DNA from: Trachythela sp. YZ-2020
Taxonomy: Eukaryota > Cnidaria > Anthozoa > Malacalcyonacea > Clavulariidae
Length of the DNA: 64,000 nt
Assembly: GCA_016169945.1 (NCBI GenBank)
Contig: JADLSH010000377.1
Span: forward strand, 2,410,001 to 2,474,000
Direction: 5' to 3'
Part shown: one piece after another, positions 8,740-19,240 of the stretch
How the letters are laid out: every line of letters begins with the position of its first letter
Numbering within the stretch: position 1 is the stretch's first letter
Program-made: the position numbers and the translations under genes
The notes under the pieces: generated by a model
Database searches by the model: none
Told to the model about the DNA's origin: nothing
Seen by the model: only the letters and a program-made list of their open reading frames with translations

Positions 8740-9791
8740 ATGACGACGAGATCTGGTAGTTCTGGAAATATAATGCCTACGGTGTTATACATAATTTAAG
8801 CTCTACAGATATTCTGTATGACAACGAGAAGAAGATTTTCGAGGTTGAAAGATTAATTGCTCGAAGACGCGATAAAGAGGTAAATTACGTAGAAATTATA
8901 TCTGAATATCGGTGTCAGTGTGCACTTCAAATATTTTTCAAACTTTGGCCCTGTACTAATAAAGGTTTTATACTGGCTTACATAGGGAAACAAGTACCTG
9001 GTCAAGTGGAAGGGTTATAGCTCATTAATTCCAGAATACTTGGGAACCCGAGGAACACATACTCATGCATCGCTATGGTTAGTAAAGTGCAGTATTTGAG
9101 TTATTGAGTAGTTGTGCAAGTGTGAGTCTATCAGCCGGATTGTTAAATTGAGTTAAACAATTTAATTCGATGTTCAGTTACGCAGTTTATACTTTTCATT
9201 AGGAATTTATAGAGAGATATATTTCTTCTCAATTTGAGACAACAACTTAAACAATTTAAGCTCCTGTCTTGGCAGTTGTCCACTTGTCCCTCCAACACAG
9301 TGCTCCCTGACATACATTATTGCTATTGTGGATTGATAATCCACATAAAAAGGCTCTTGCCTTTATTAGAGATACTAACAATGGTACGAATAGTATAGTT
9401 TTTGTATTGACAGTCCAGATGGTCATTTCTGACTTAATACTGGTAAAAATATTGACTGTGTTTGGTCAAGTATGACTGTACCAAATACTTTCTGCCAGTG
9501 TTTATGATAGTTCAAGCAGAAACCGGGTTTTATATTATATGGCAACACATTTTGACAATGTATATTCTGCATCCCAGGTATTTTGAAAATCCTAACGGAA
9601 GTGTGGGTGAGATTCAAGAATGTGTGGACAGGCTAAGGATGGAAATCTTGGATGCATTGCGACACAAAGGACTAGAACAGAGGGTCTCGATAGAATTCCG
9701 CCATGATGTGTATAAGGTCCTATTTTATGGTCTTGGGAAAGTTGCCGAACAAAAGCACTGGGCTTTGTTCCCAGTGAGATGTTTCCGGTGA
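8740..9791 (+). pseudogene. chromodomain protein gene with frame disruptions
   Basis: The segment ending at 8879 reads KKIFEVERLIARRRDKE and stops at a donor (GAG/GTAAAT, 8880). After an acceptor (CATAG/GG, 8985) the next exon continues in phase with GNKYLVKWKGYS. The expected last chromodomain strand and helix, NTWEPEEHIL, is present only in another frame, so about one extra base lies near 9039. Together these are all landmarks of an HP1/Polycomb-type chromodomain, a module that binds methylated lysine on histone H3. An ATG at 8740 is also out of frame by one. A third open segment (9578-9789, YFENPNGSVGEIQE onward) follows an acceptor at 9577 but fits only one of the two frames. Two indels suggest a pseudogene; assembly errors are the alternative. 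Confidence 0.6.
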
Positions 9792-10159
9792 GATGAGGAC
9801 CTTTCTCGGTCGCTCACCAAAAAATTACAAAAAAGAAGGCGAACAGATAGTGGAAATACCTCAACAATATGTTGAAAAAAGTATCCTTAATTTTCATTAA
9901 AGTTCCATATTGCTCATAATTGAATTTACTGGTATCTACACATGCGCAAACTATATTTGCCAATATTTATTTGCCTGTGTGTATGGAGAAATGTGCAAAC
10001 AAGTAGATGTGTGAAAAAAAACAACTTGACACATATCTCCATACAAAGCAATTAATTGTATTGATCTTGACAGCATGTAACAATACTGCTTACGGATATC
10101 AACCAGTTCAACACCTGAATTGGGATAAAACTTTCTTCAATTCATAACATATGGATATA

Positions 10160-10517
10160 CAGGGCATTTTTTAACTAATGTACTGAAGGGGCCAAAGCCC
10201 CCCCAGCGCCCATGTTGTCCCCCCCCAGTAAGCTATTTTGCCCCCCCCCCCCCCCAGTGACGGTCCCTTTTGTCCAAAATATAAGCAAAAAAGGGGGGAA
10301 ACTGAGTTTAGAGGAAAGTTATGGTATTCTTACAACAAAACCTAGCTCCGTTTAGATGGGATATATCAAAAATTGTCTCTGAAAATGCAGGAAATCAAGC
10401 CACAGAGACTCAAGAATACAAAAATTTTCTTCCCACGCCTCTAATACACCACCTACCTGTTACATCCCCTTTCGATTATGCCCTCCCCCCAATAACGATT
10501 TCTTAAAAAATGCCCTG
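10160..10517. mobile_element. 358 bp hAT-type MITE
   Basis: Ends are CAGGGCATTTTTTAA and TTAAAAAATGCCCTG, flanked by identical 8 bp TGGATATA at 10152-10159 and 10518-10525. The CAGGG-type ends and 8 bp target duplication are typical of hAT elements. The interior holds long C runs (around 10200-10255) and no gene. Confidence 0.85.
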
Positions 10518-10834
10518 TGGATATAAACTGCTGTAATAATTTGCATTTTATTTTCATTCAGTATTCCTTATACTGTAATATAGTCTTAAGAGTAAAAAAA
10601 CTTTCAATAAGCAAACCACTGACCTGTACTTACCTGGACTGTCTACTTCTGCTAATCATAAAAAGCTTGTGAGCTTGCAGTCATTGTCACTATTAAAAAA
10701 GAAAGGACAACTCTGAGTTCAGTGATTGCTTGTTTTCAAGTAAAAAAGACCAATGACTCTGACAATAGACCCTAAGTCTTATGATGTCACATGCTTCTGC
10801 CTGACCACTAACACCAGAATTCCTCGCGAGAATT

Positions 10835-11345
10835 ATTAGATAGATAGATAGATAGATAGATAGATCAACTTTATTTAGGCGCACTAATCTCATTCAACAT
10901 TATGCTGATTTCCATGAGAGGTGTGCTGATTAAATATTACAAATTTAAGACTAATTTACTAATACATACAAACTATTATTATATAAATGCTATTAAATAT
11001 TCACTTAACTAAACTACTCAACTTAATAATTGGGATGCCGAGGAGAAAAGATTATTACAAAACGAGCTATAAGATGTCGAATTTCGAATATTTTCTGGTA
11101 TTCTATTCCATAATTTAGCCCCAATGTAACTGAAACTTTTTTTTAAAAACTCTGTCCTGGGCCTTGGAATTAAAAGCCCAGTTGAAGAACCTCTTAGATT
11201 ATAACTATTAACAGTGTTAGAAAATTGAAAAATGTTACACAGTCTTTGTGGAGCTAATTGATTTACTGTTTTATACATGAGTTTGGCCTTCATTAATGCT
11301 CTACGTTCTTCAAGAGATGTCCAACCGAGAGTAGTACGAGCTAAG
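10835..11345 (-). mobile_element. LINE 3' fragment with microsatellite tail
   Basis: Minus strand codes for the extreme C-terminus of a CR1/L2-type reverse transcriptase: GWTSLEERRALMKAKLMYKT, then LNIPRPR-like and KKSFSYIGAKLWNRIPENIR blocks, stopping at 11018. A short 3' UTR leads to a tail of six or seven ATCT units (10837-10864, seen as GATA on plus). The 5'-truncated structure with a simple-repeat tail is that expected from target-primed reverse transcription. Confidence 0.8.
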
Positions 11346-11688
11346 ATAGACTGTCCATGTTCATGTTTATTGGTCTTAGTGGTCAGGCAGATGCGAGTTT
11401 ACCATGTGATGTCATAATGCTTAGGGTATATTTAGAAAAAACTGGTTCGATTCTCAGCTATGCGAACATACTCTGCTCATGTGAAAAGAGTTAGTCAACA
11501 CTCGTTCGAAAGTCGTGGGGTTTCTCTGGGTGCTCCAGTTTTCTCCTGGGTTAGGACAAGTACATTAGGAAAGCATATCAAAATTGTGAGGGCAACTAAC
11601 CAACCTTCATGACTACACTTTTCATTCCTCAAGAAGGGCTATGAGTTGAATTTTCTTAAATTTAGAAATTCCTTTTCTGTGTACCCTA

Positions 11689-12160
11689 TTCCCCCGCATA
11701 TAGGCGCCCCGCAGATATATGCGCAAGCGCTTACATCCGAATATATGCGCATGCGCCTATATCCAGTCAACATTTGCGGGTTAATGACATACACGAACAG
11801 AATGCTTTTAATTTTTATTATAAATTTGTAGTCATATAATTAGTGATAACACTTATTGCTTTTTGCTTAAAAATACTAAATTTGCACTTGTTACCATTTA
11901 TACGTTGTTAAATTGGAAAGTTTTTTAAAAATATTAAATTTGCATTTACCGTTTATACAATGGTTTATACTAACGTAGTTTTTTTCCGCAATTAAAAAGG
12001 ATTCGCCAATTTTCGTACCCAGACCCCATGTGCGTAGGTTAGGGGAAAAAAAATAGGGTGCGCCTATAAGTGAATTTAGGCGCATGCGCCTATAACCCGT
12101 CAATTTTTACTCCAAATGTTTCCAAAAATCGCATAGGCGCTGCGCCTATATGCGGGGGAA
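11689..12160. mobile_element. 472 bp MITE with TA target duplication
   Basis: Ends are TTCCCCCGCATATAGGCG and the matching CGCCTATATGCGGGGGAA, each flanked by TA (11687-11688, 12161-12162), as in Tc1/mariner. GCGCATGCGCCTATA-type motifs recur inside both ends. AT-rich core without coding sequence. Confidence 0.8.
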
Positions 12161-12399
12161 TAAAGTAGGCCTTTTTCCTTGGTGATTCCAATTAACTCCT
12201 TGACAGTACATTTTGCATAATAATTGTTATTAGCTGGTGCACCAGACATAACTTCTTCATCAAGGTTTTTTTTTTAAACGTAATAAATTTTTAATGTCAT
12301 GAAAGAAATATTTACATAAGAATAACACAAAAAATGATACTATCAACATATAAAAATTAAACAATGTTAGAGTTCCATTCGGAAAGTTCCATATCACTG

Positions 12400-13475
12400 G
12401 TAGACGGTGATGAAACTTTCCTCAATGTTCGACTTCCTCGCAAACAAAGAATTTGAGCTCGAAGCAGGGCAGACGCAATCTTTCTCCAAAGCCAGTTAGT
12501 GGTTACAGAGGGGTTGAAATTCTTCTTGGTGGCTAACTTCTCTATCATCAAGGTACTTCTTCATCAAGGCTGACTTGAAAGTAAGAAATATCTGATAGAA
12601 AATAGGAAATAGCTCTCCTGTTTTGGGTCATCTCACCATTCGGCTTCCAGTATTCATGCTTTATTTTAGTGTAATCACCTTTCTTCCTTTCTCTTTCTTT
12701 AAGATCCCACTGCCTGCTTTCTGTCTGCAGAATATCCTTTGCAGCATCCCATTTGTTTGATTTTCTAAACATAACCTCTTTGCATCATTATTGTTCTTTT
12801 CCACTCCTTGTCCTGTGAATTTTTTGAAACAACCATGTTTCTCAACAAAAAATAGAATGTGGTATACCATTACATGCATATATGGAGTCACCCTTGCTCT
12901 TCCATATCCAGGACGAATGTTTCTCATCGAGCAGAATAATTCAATCCATTCCTTCCCTTTCTGAAAAATATCACCAGCAGCCTGCCTGGTTAAACTAAAA
13001 TCTGATACCATATTATAATATTCTTCAAAAGATGACCATACTTTGCAAACCGTTGTACATGTATCTGGATAGAGGTATTCATTTAGTTTTCTTGGTAACT
13101 GATTGAGCAATTTCTTTTTCTGGCTGCCTACAAGGCTTGTATACTCCAAAATGTTGCTGATAGACCCATCAGCATTTTCTAAATACCATACATTAAATGA
13201 AATTCCTCAATCATTAATCCCTTTAACAAGATTCGCCAGAATAAGTCCTTTAGGTTGTTCTTTGGGTCGGTTGAAATCTTCCTTAACATCTCTTTCCAGT
13301 ACTTCTCAATTACATTATCAAGAAGCCGGTCTGTTACTCTGAAAATTAGATGAAGTTCATCTGGAACCACATGATCTGAAGCTATATCAATCAGAGGCTG
13401 ATGGATGCAACTAAAACACTTTGACTCTGAACAGTCCTTGATATCAGCTAAAGTTCTCTTCAAGTTGGGATCTAG
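12400..13475 (-). pseudogene. uncharacterised repetitive protein, C-terminal half
   Basis: Minus strand reads from 13475: DPNLKRTLADIKD, then SDHVVPDELHLIFRVTDRLL, then [20 protein letters not shown], then [14 protein letters not shown] and [20 protein letters not shown]. The most distinctive block is [15 protein letters not shown] near 12790-12830. A frameshift there moves the rest ([19 protein letters not shown]) into another frame, and a further break lies near 13160. I recall proteins with a SGQGVEKNN block as multi-copy in cnidarians and sponges, but no function or superfamily is known to me; a transposase is possible. The N-terminal part is at 16699-17036, on the other side of the 3.2 kb insertion. 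Confidence 0.6.
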
Positions 13476-14473
13476 ACTTGCTCCAAGTCTGTCTCTTATA
13501 GGGGTTTTTATTGGGGAGTGCGAAAATGCGGGCGGAAGGAAATTAAGGCGGACGGCGGGCGGGCGGGACGCGATAAAATTGGAAGAGGAGAGACAGATTT
13601 GTTTCCCTTGCAGCGCGCCAAATTTACCGGTTGATTTTTCCACCGGAGGCGGGGCCAGTAGCCTGCTGCTCATTCGGAATTAATTAAATAAAAGCTGTCA
13701 TCAATCATCATCTGGAGGCTGTAGGTTCGGAAGTGAGAGAAATAATCACAGCTTGTGGCGAGTAACTGAGACTGACAATGCGATCTATAAAGGATGCTCT
13801 ACGGTATGGAGTTATTTAACTTTTAATTTATGACTCACTGCTTTAGATTCATTTTTCAATTTACAGTTTACTCATTTGTTTCCTTTTATAAAACTACACT
13901 TTAGTTATACTTGTTTCGTTTTATAGAACAATGGACTTTGCCGAGACTTCTCGCGTAGCGGGACGAATATTCCCTTGTTTAATTCCCATGGAACATTATG
14001 TCTATGAGAGGTTAATGTGGTTCTATAATTAGCGCTGCAGAACATGTACATTTCATGCACAGAATTACTGTAACACGACTATTTTAACGATTTTGTTGTT
14101 TTTCTTGATTTTTTTGTGATAAAAAGCATTGGTTTAGCAACATATTTGTTGCTTGTTTGTAAGACAAGTACATAGAAATGATAAAACTATGTAAAAAGCA
14201 TCAAATTCAGCGGCAAAATCGGAAATTTGGTTTCTCTATTTCGTCCCTGTAAGCGGACCGGCGTTTTATATGAAGTATATTCATCCCGCCTATACCTATG
14301 GTCTCGGCTCACTTGGGTGAGATCTCGCCAAGCGGCCAGCCCGCTTTCTCATATGAATGCGATGTATTTTTTATACTGAAACGTACTAGGAGGCGAGATC
14401 ATAAGCAGGCGAGATCATAAGCAGTCTCGGTAAGCGGGATTATATGAACATGCAGGCCCTAGGTTTGTTGACC

Positions 14474-14713
14474 TTAATAGTATGTAACTATAAGTCCTAA
14501 ATCTGTTTGGAATTCATGTAAAAGCTCTAAATTTAAACAAGCTTTTGTTTTTTTGGATGCTGCACTAAATAATTTTCTTCTCACGTCGGCTTTCACGGCA
14601 ACGGTACGACACAGAACGCAAGTTTTATTCTTTGAATTTGGCGATATATCTACACGAGTACGTGTAAGCTTTCGTTGGAGTGATATTACTATTATTCTCT
14701 TGCATAGCCACAC
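14474..14713 (-). CDS. short Cys-containing ORF inside the 3.2 kb element
   Basis: About 79 residues with a CVLCRTVAVKADVRRKLFSA block followed by KKTKACLNLELL. The C-x2-C pair resembles the N-terminal zinc-binding part of repetitive transposase-like proteins. An upstream ATG at 14705 opens a different frame that ends at 14625, so either an intron or a frameshift separates the start. The upstream side is cut by the TTAA element at 14742. May be the remaining 5' exon of the element's own gene. Confidence 0.3.
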   Translation of the reverse strand: MWLCKRIIVISLQRKLTRTRVDISPNSKNKTCVLCRTVAVKADVRRKLFSAASKKTKACLNLELLHEFQTDLGLIVTYY

Positions 14714-15397
14714 ATCATTTGCGGTAGATAACGGCGGTTAAAGTGCACCTCACCTCAAATATTTTTTTTGGCTTTATCAAATCTTGGCATCATTTCTACT
14801 ATATGCGTGAAAATTTTTTTAATTTGGTCAAATCGTTCGATTTTTATGGCGTTTTGAACTTAGCTTTCGATGGACCTTGGCCGTCGTATTTTCTAACCAA
14901 AAAGAGCCTGGGTCTAGCCCATTTTCTGACGTCACGTAAGGTAGTCGGCATTTAGCTTTGATCGGCTTGTATTCAGTTCGCCATTTCGGCTTTGCTTGCT
15001 TTGAATCAATCGGAGTTTACACTGTTTTTTTCTGGCTATCATGTCTAACCATGAACAGACTAGCACACAGGATATATATATAATTGCTATATATGGATAG
15101 AATCAGTTTTAGAAGAGCTATCTAACAATATGCCGCATTAAGCTATATATGTAAGACTAGTGTATTATTTAGTTCGAGCACGTTGAAAATCCAACTTCGC
15201 ACGCGTGTAGGCATCTAAAACTACAACTTGTTTACACTATATAGGTCACTGCTATATCTACCAAAAAATCGCCTTTTTCTGGGCTATCTTTTCGTATGAA
15301 GCACGAGAATATATCTTGAGGCGCGTCAAAAAAGTTTACCCCTGCTACAGTACTGCACACAATTGGTACACACGATATATTTTCGTCGTTTGACCCG

Positions 15398-15529
15398 CGA
15401 AACATACATCGATTTTCGTGCACATTTCCTTGAGAACTACATACGCTCCATACATCTAAGATGCGTAGATCGAAAGATCTGTTCAAGAGAAATATTTTAC
15501 GTACAGTTTCGTGCTTGTAGGTCTGATAT
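15398..15529 (+). repeat. internal direct repeat of the TTAA element, copy 1
   Basis: CGAAACATACATCGATTTTC through GTGCTTGTAGGTCTGATAT; the same sequence recurs at 16029-16160 with about a dozen substitutions, an offset of 631 bp. Confidence 0.85.
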
Positions 15530-16028
15530 TGGCTGAGTTATGTTTTATGAAGCGATACCAAATGGAATATTACTCACACGTCTTTCTCAGCGCCAATGTC
15601 ACCGCGGCGCGAAATGAACTTAGTAAAATATATTTAAAGCTATTTTGTTGATAAACACATGTTTTATGCACGGATAGAAAGCTGCAGGCATGACGAACAA
15701 GTTAATAATTATTTCAAGGTTGTAGATGCAAAATTTACAAAGTTATACGGGCTAATAGATCGGTTGTATATCTCTTTATTTAAACCGGTATCCGTTCTTT
15801 AAAGTCCTGCGCTTGAAAGCTGAAAAGATACAAAATTTGTAGTAATGTTTGAATGGAAATACACAAGCTATATAGACATATCATACATGAAAATAAAGCT
15901 CTCTTCATGACGGGATAGCTATTGGTTATTTCAAGTTCGTTAGTTCATTATTTATCGCGTTATTCGCCCACCGGCAAAGTGTACTAAAATTCAATGGCAC
16001 TAAACTTCTAAAAAATACATAATCCCGG

Positions 16029-16160
16029 CGAAACATACATCGATTTTCGTGCACATTTTCTTGAGAACTACACACGTTCTATGCATGTAAGATGCATAGA
16101 TCGAAAGCTCTGATCAAGGGAAACATTTTACGCACAGTTTCGTGCTTGTAGGTCTGATAT
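16029..16160 (+). repeat. internal direct repeat of the TTAA element, copy 2
   Basis: Second copy of 15398-15529, placed just inside the right TIR. Confidence 0.85.
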
Positions 16161-16698
16161 AAATGTAGATGGCCGACAGTATACAAGAAATTTGCATGTG
16201 GGCCGAAAGTTTATTTTGACGAGTCCCTTGTGTGACGTCACGAAATTTACTCGTTCCAGACTCCTCGTAACGACGGACAAGGTCCATCAAAAAGTGCCTT
16301 TTTGCCAACTTTAAACTGCCATAAAAATCGAACGATATGATTTGATCAAATAAATAAAAAATTTCACGGATACACTAGAAATGATGCCAAGATTTGATAT
16401 AGCCAAAAAAAAATTTTGGGGTGAGGTGCACTTTAACATGCAGAGTTGGAAGTTAAAGAGTTAAAGTATTTATAGAGTGTGAACAATGTGTGAACTTAGG
16501 TGTCGAATAAATTAAAGCACCGCAATGCACAAACTTGTCAATCAACTTTCTCGCCGAATTTATAATCGGATTCAAATTCCTGCAAGGGAAACAAGTCTGT
16601 CTCTCCTCTCCCAATTTTCTCGCCGCCCGTCTCCCGCCCGCATTTTCGCGAGCCCTAATATACTCCCCCTATAAGAGACAGACTTGGAGCAAGTCTAG

Positions 16699-17036
16699 TT
16701 GGCATCCAGAGTATGGAAGTTCATGTCCATGCTTGTACCCACCTATTGCTCTTGTGGACTTTGCACCATAAGCAAGCATGGTCAGATGAAGCACCGCAGA
16801 AAATCCCATGATCAACAGCAAAAATTTCATATCTCCTTCAAGAAAGAAATCCAGTTCACATGCTCCCCATCAATTAAAATAATTCCTGTCTTGATAAGTC
16901 CATTTATCTCTGTGAATAAATTGGACAGTGACCGTTTCAAGGTTTCATAATTTTCTCGCCCATTAATTATTGCCACACTTCTGTTTGACGACATTACCTT
17001 TTCATTGCATTGCATTTGATACTCATACTCATACAT
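16699..17036 (-). pseudogene. uncharacterised repetitive protein, N-terminal half
   Basis: Minus strand reads NLFTEINGLIKTGIILIDGE, then after a frameshift KFLLLIMGF, then SDHACLWCKVHKSNRW in a further frame, a likely zinc-binding C-x2-C-x-H motif. The last codons before the CTAG site (SGCQ) join directly in frame to DPNLKRTL at 13475. Its upstream end abuts a dispersed repeat at about 17038. Confidence 0.55.
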
Positions 17037-17037
17037 T

Positions 17038-17190
17038 TTTATTTGAAAATTTTCCGATGTCGATGATCATGTACTATAGGAATGAGTTCTTGACGTTTTG
17101 TAAATAGAGGAAGGAAATATTAATTTGAGCAATATTGTATATCATGCATCAGTTCACACACTGGTTCACAATATAAAAAATTCAATGGCA
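17038..17190 (+). repeat. dispersed repeat, copy 1
   Basis: TTTGAAAATTTTCCGATGTC through ATCATGCATCAGTTCACACA. The same sequence is at 20462-20550 and resumes at 20817-20870, where it is interrupted by a retroposon tail. Confidence 0.75.
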
Positions 17191-17624
17191 AGATACTGGC
17201 ATCGACAAATAAAGGAATTGCATGTTCGTTTTAAGAACAAAATACATCAGACGAATTACGCGCTTTTGGAGTTTGAGAATTTTGTTTAGATATGTCTTGC
17301 AAGCATTTCCCTACACAGCACGTCCGTAGCTTAAATATGGCACTATTATTGACTGATAATTTATTCAACTGAGCTAAAGAGTGCCATCTGCTGCCTAAAC
17401 AGTATGGGTCCAATATACTGAAGCATATATTTGACATTTTTTATTGCCAGAACAGTCTTTGACTTCTTCAGCTAAAGTGACTGTCTGCTGTGAAAACTGT
17501 ACAGGAATACACGATATACTGAAGCATTTGTTTGGCAAAACAAAAGTCCGTTTCGTATAGTTCGCTGTTGCCGACGTGCTTTGAAAATCTATGACAGAGA
17601 TGAATTCCACCTTTAGAACTTGCT

Positions 17625-18545
17625 TTGGAAACACCAGTTCTGGGAACACTGGTTTTGGGAACTCGAGCATTGGAAACACAACGTCCATTAAACAGATTCT
17701 TCCTACTATAGCGTCTTTCTTGCAGCAACAGTCGTAGTTGTCAAGTGCGTGTGTTTTATCGCTGGCGTAGTAGGAAATCCTGTTGTTATCATTTGCAATG
17801 TCTTACTACTCCATACGAAGACGCCAACAAGTTATCTAGTTGTAAACCTTGCCGTCACTGACGCTCTCGCATGCTGTACAATCTATCCTATCTGGATCGC
17901 TGAATTTGCAAAGATTATTACTGGAACTGAAAGCTTGCTAAGCGATTAACTCTTTTGTAAGTTTTATATCAAAACTGGCTGTATGGGCGTGTTTCTTTCA
18001 ATATTAACTCTCCTCGCAATCACTGTGGATAGATTATCTTCATAGGCAGACCCCTGAAGTACCCAATAATCATGACATGGGGTCGAACCTATGTCGTGTT
18101 GCTTATGTTTTGATTTTCTGTCTTTGTTTTTGTTCCTCTTATGTCAGTCTTCACCGAGCCAATACCTGTGGCCGACCGCCATGTTGGTCCTTTCGCGAGC
18201 CGTCCTGTTGGGATGGGTGCCGTTTGTGTCGGCCCATATCCACTGAATTCCATATCATCCCGTCAGAAGATAGTGAAAGATTTCAAAGTCTTTAAGACAT
18301 TTGCAGTCATTATTGGAGTATTTATTTGTCTTCTCTTGCCATATACAATAATCGTGGTAATAGATTATCTTATTTCTAACGCTGCATGTGTGCCTAGTGC
18401 GTTACACATTATTTGTATGACTCTCGTTGGGATGAACTCAGTTGTGAATCCATTTATTTACAGTATTAGACAAACTGAGTATAGAAATGCTTTTCGTCGT
18501 GTTTTTCAACCATTTTCCCGTGATTCTTGGCTTTTCTGTACGTAG
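17625..18545 (+). pseudogene. class A G-protein-coupled receptor, decayed copy 1
   Basis: The extracellular start is rich in Gly-Asn-Thr/Ser (N-glycosylation sites, around 17630-17680). TM1 follows after a frameshift (GVVGNPVVIICNVLL), then TM2 (SYLVVNLAVTDALACCTIYP). TM3 (GVFLSILTLLAITVDR, a DR-box form) is followed by an in-frame stop. TM4 is partly present (PIIMTWGRTYVVLL). TM5 and most of loop 3 are missing or scrambled. TM6 (FKTFAVIIGVFICLLLPYTI) and TM7 with NPFIYSIR end at 18545. Ligand unknown. Several stops, frameshifts and a deletion make it a pseudogene. Confidence 0.8.
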
Positions 18546-18984
18546 TTTCGGTACAGAACACATTCGGGCAAGCAGGGGCTGGCATTAATTAATTTTATAT
18601 TTTACAGCTACGCAATGATATTTATTGATTCTCATAGAAGGAAATTGTTTTCCGTGTAGCAATATTATCTAATATAGCCAAGTGGTGCAGCCAAATCTGA
18701 GTCCGGCCTTCAGCTGTGAACACAGGTCTTGTGCGAACATATGTCGCATATTCAACTTGAATATACGTAAGAAAAATTTTAATAATGTGAGACAAAAATA
18801 ATAAAAAAGGACAATTTGCATTGGTTATGTTTTGTTTTTCTTCTAGAGAGATACCCACACGGCTAAAGTGTACTTTACGTTAATAGAAATTAAGTACTTC
18901 AAATCCAGCGGGGCTCAATTGGTAAAAATACAACAATAGGGCCCTCGAATTGCAGGAAATTACCTTTTAGAGACTCAAAATTCT

Positions 18985-19240
18985 AAAAACTTCTAGAGAC
19001 TCAAAATTCTAAAAACGAAAAACTTGTGAAAATTGCCGAGAACTTTGAGGAACGAAATATTGATGTTTCGAGCGGAACCATTCATCGGAGTGGAATTACA
19101 TTACTGTAATTACATTTACTCTGATGAATGGCTCCGCTCAAAACGTCAGTATTTCGTTCTTCCAATTCTCGGCAGTTTACAACCTTTTTGTTTTGCTATA
19201 TTCTAAACACTGCCTACCCAGCACTCTACTTTTTATAAAC
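18985..19240. repeat. foldback repeat with 59 bp arms
   Basis: Arm GCCGAGAACTTTGAGGAACG from 19035 pairs with the segment ending TTCCAATTCTCGGC at 19173. Each arm includes GACGTTTCGAGCGGA-like sequence. The right flank (CACTGCCTACCCAGCACTCT) and one arm recur inverted at 35955-36085. Confidence 0.75.

Larger units (their letters stand above)
14742..16432. mobile_element. 1.7 kb element with TTAA target duplication
   Basis: Ends AGTGCACCTCACC and GGTGAGGTGCACT are flanked by TTAA at 14738-14741 and 16433-16436. TIRs extend about 200 bp, including TCAAATCTTGGCATCATTTC on the left and its inverse near 16385. TTAA duplications are typical of piggyBac and Kolobok superfamilies. No transposase frame was recognised, so it is non-autonomous. 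A 132 bp direct repeat lies inside. Confidence 0.8.
13476..16694. mobile_element. 3.2 kb TIR element with CTAG target duplication
   Basis: Starts ACTTGCTCCAAGTCTGTCTC and ends in its exact reverse complement for 29 bp. The TIRs remain similar over about 140 bp (13476-13614 and 16577-16694), both with a GC-rich GCGGGCGG stretch. CTAG flanks both sides (13472-13475, 16695-16698). Taking out the element with one CTAG leaves a continuous reading frame across the site in the interrupted gene, which confirms ends and insertion. The interior has a short minus-strand ORF (14474-14713) and a nested TTAA element. Confidence 0.85.

Noticed and set aside
13405..13683. Plus-strand ORF of 92 residues
   Set aside because: Antisense to the interrupted gene and the GC-rich TIR of the CTAG element.
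17395..17728. Two overlapping minus-strand ORFs
   Set aside because: Opposite strand of the receptor's Gly-Asn-Thr-rich start; no motifs of their own.
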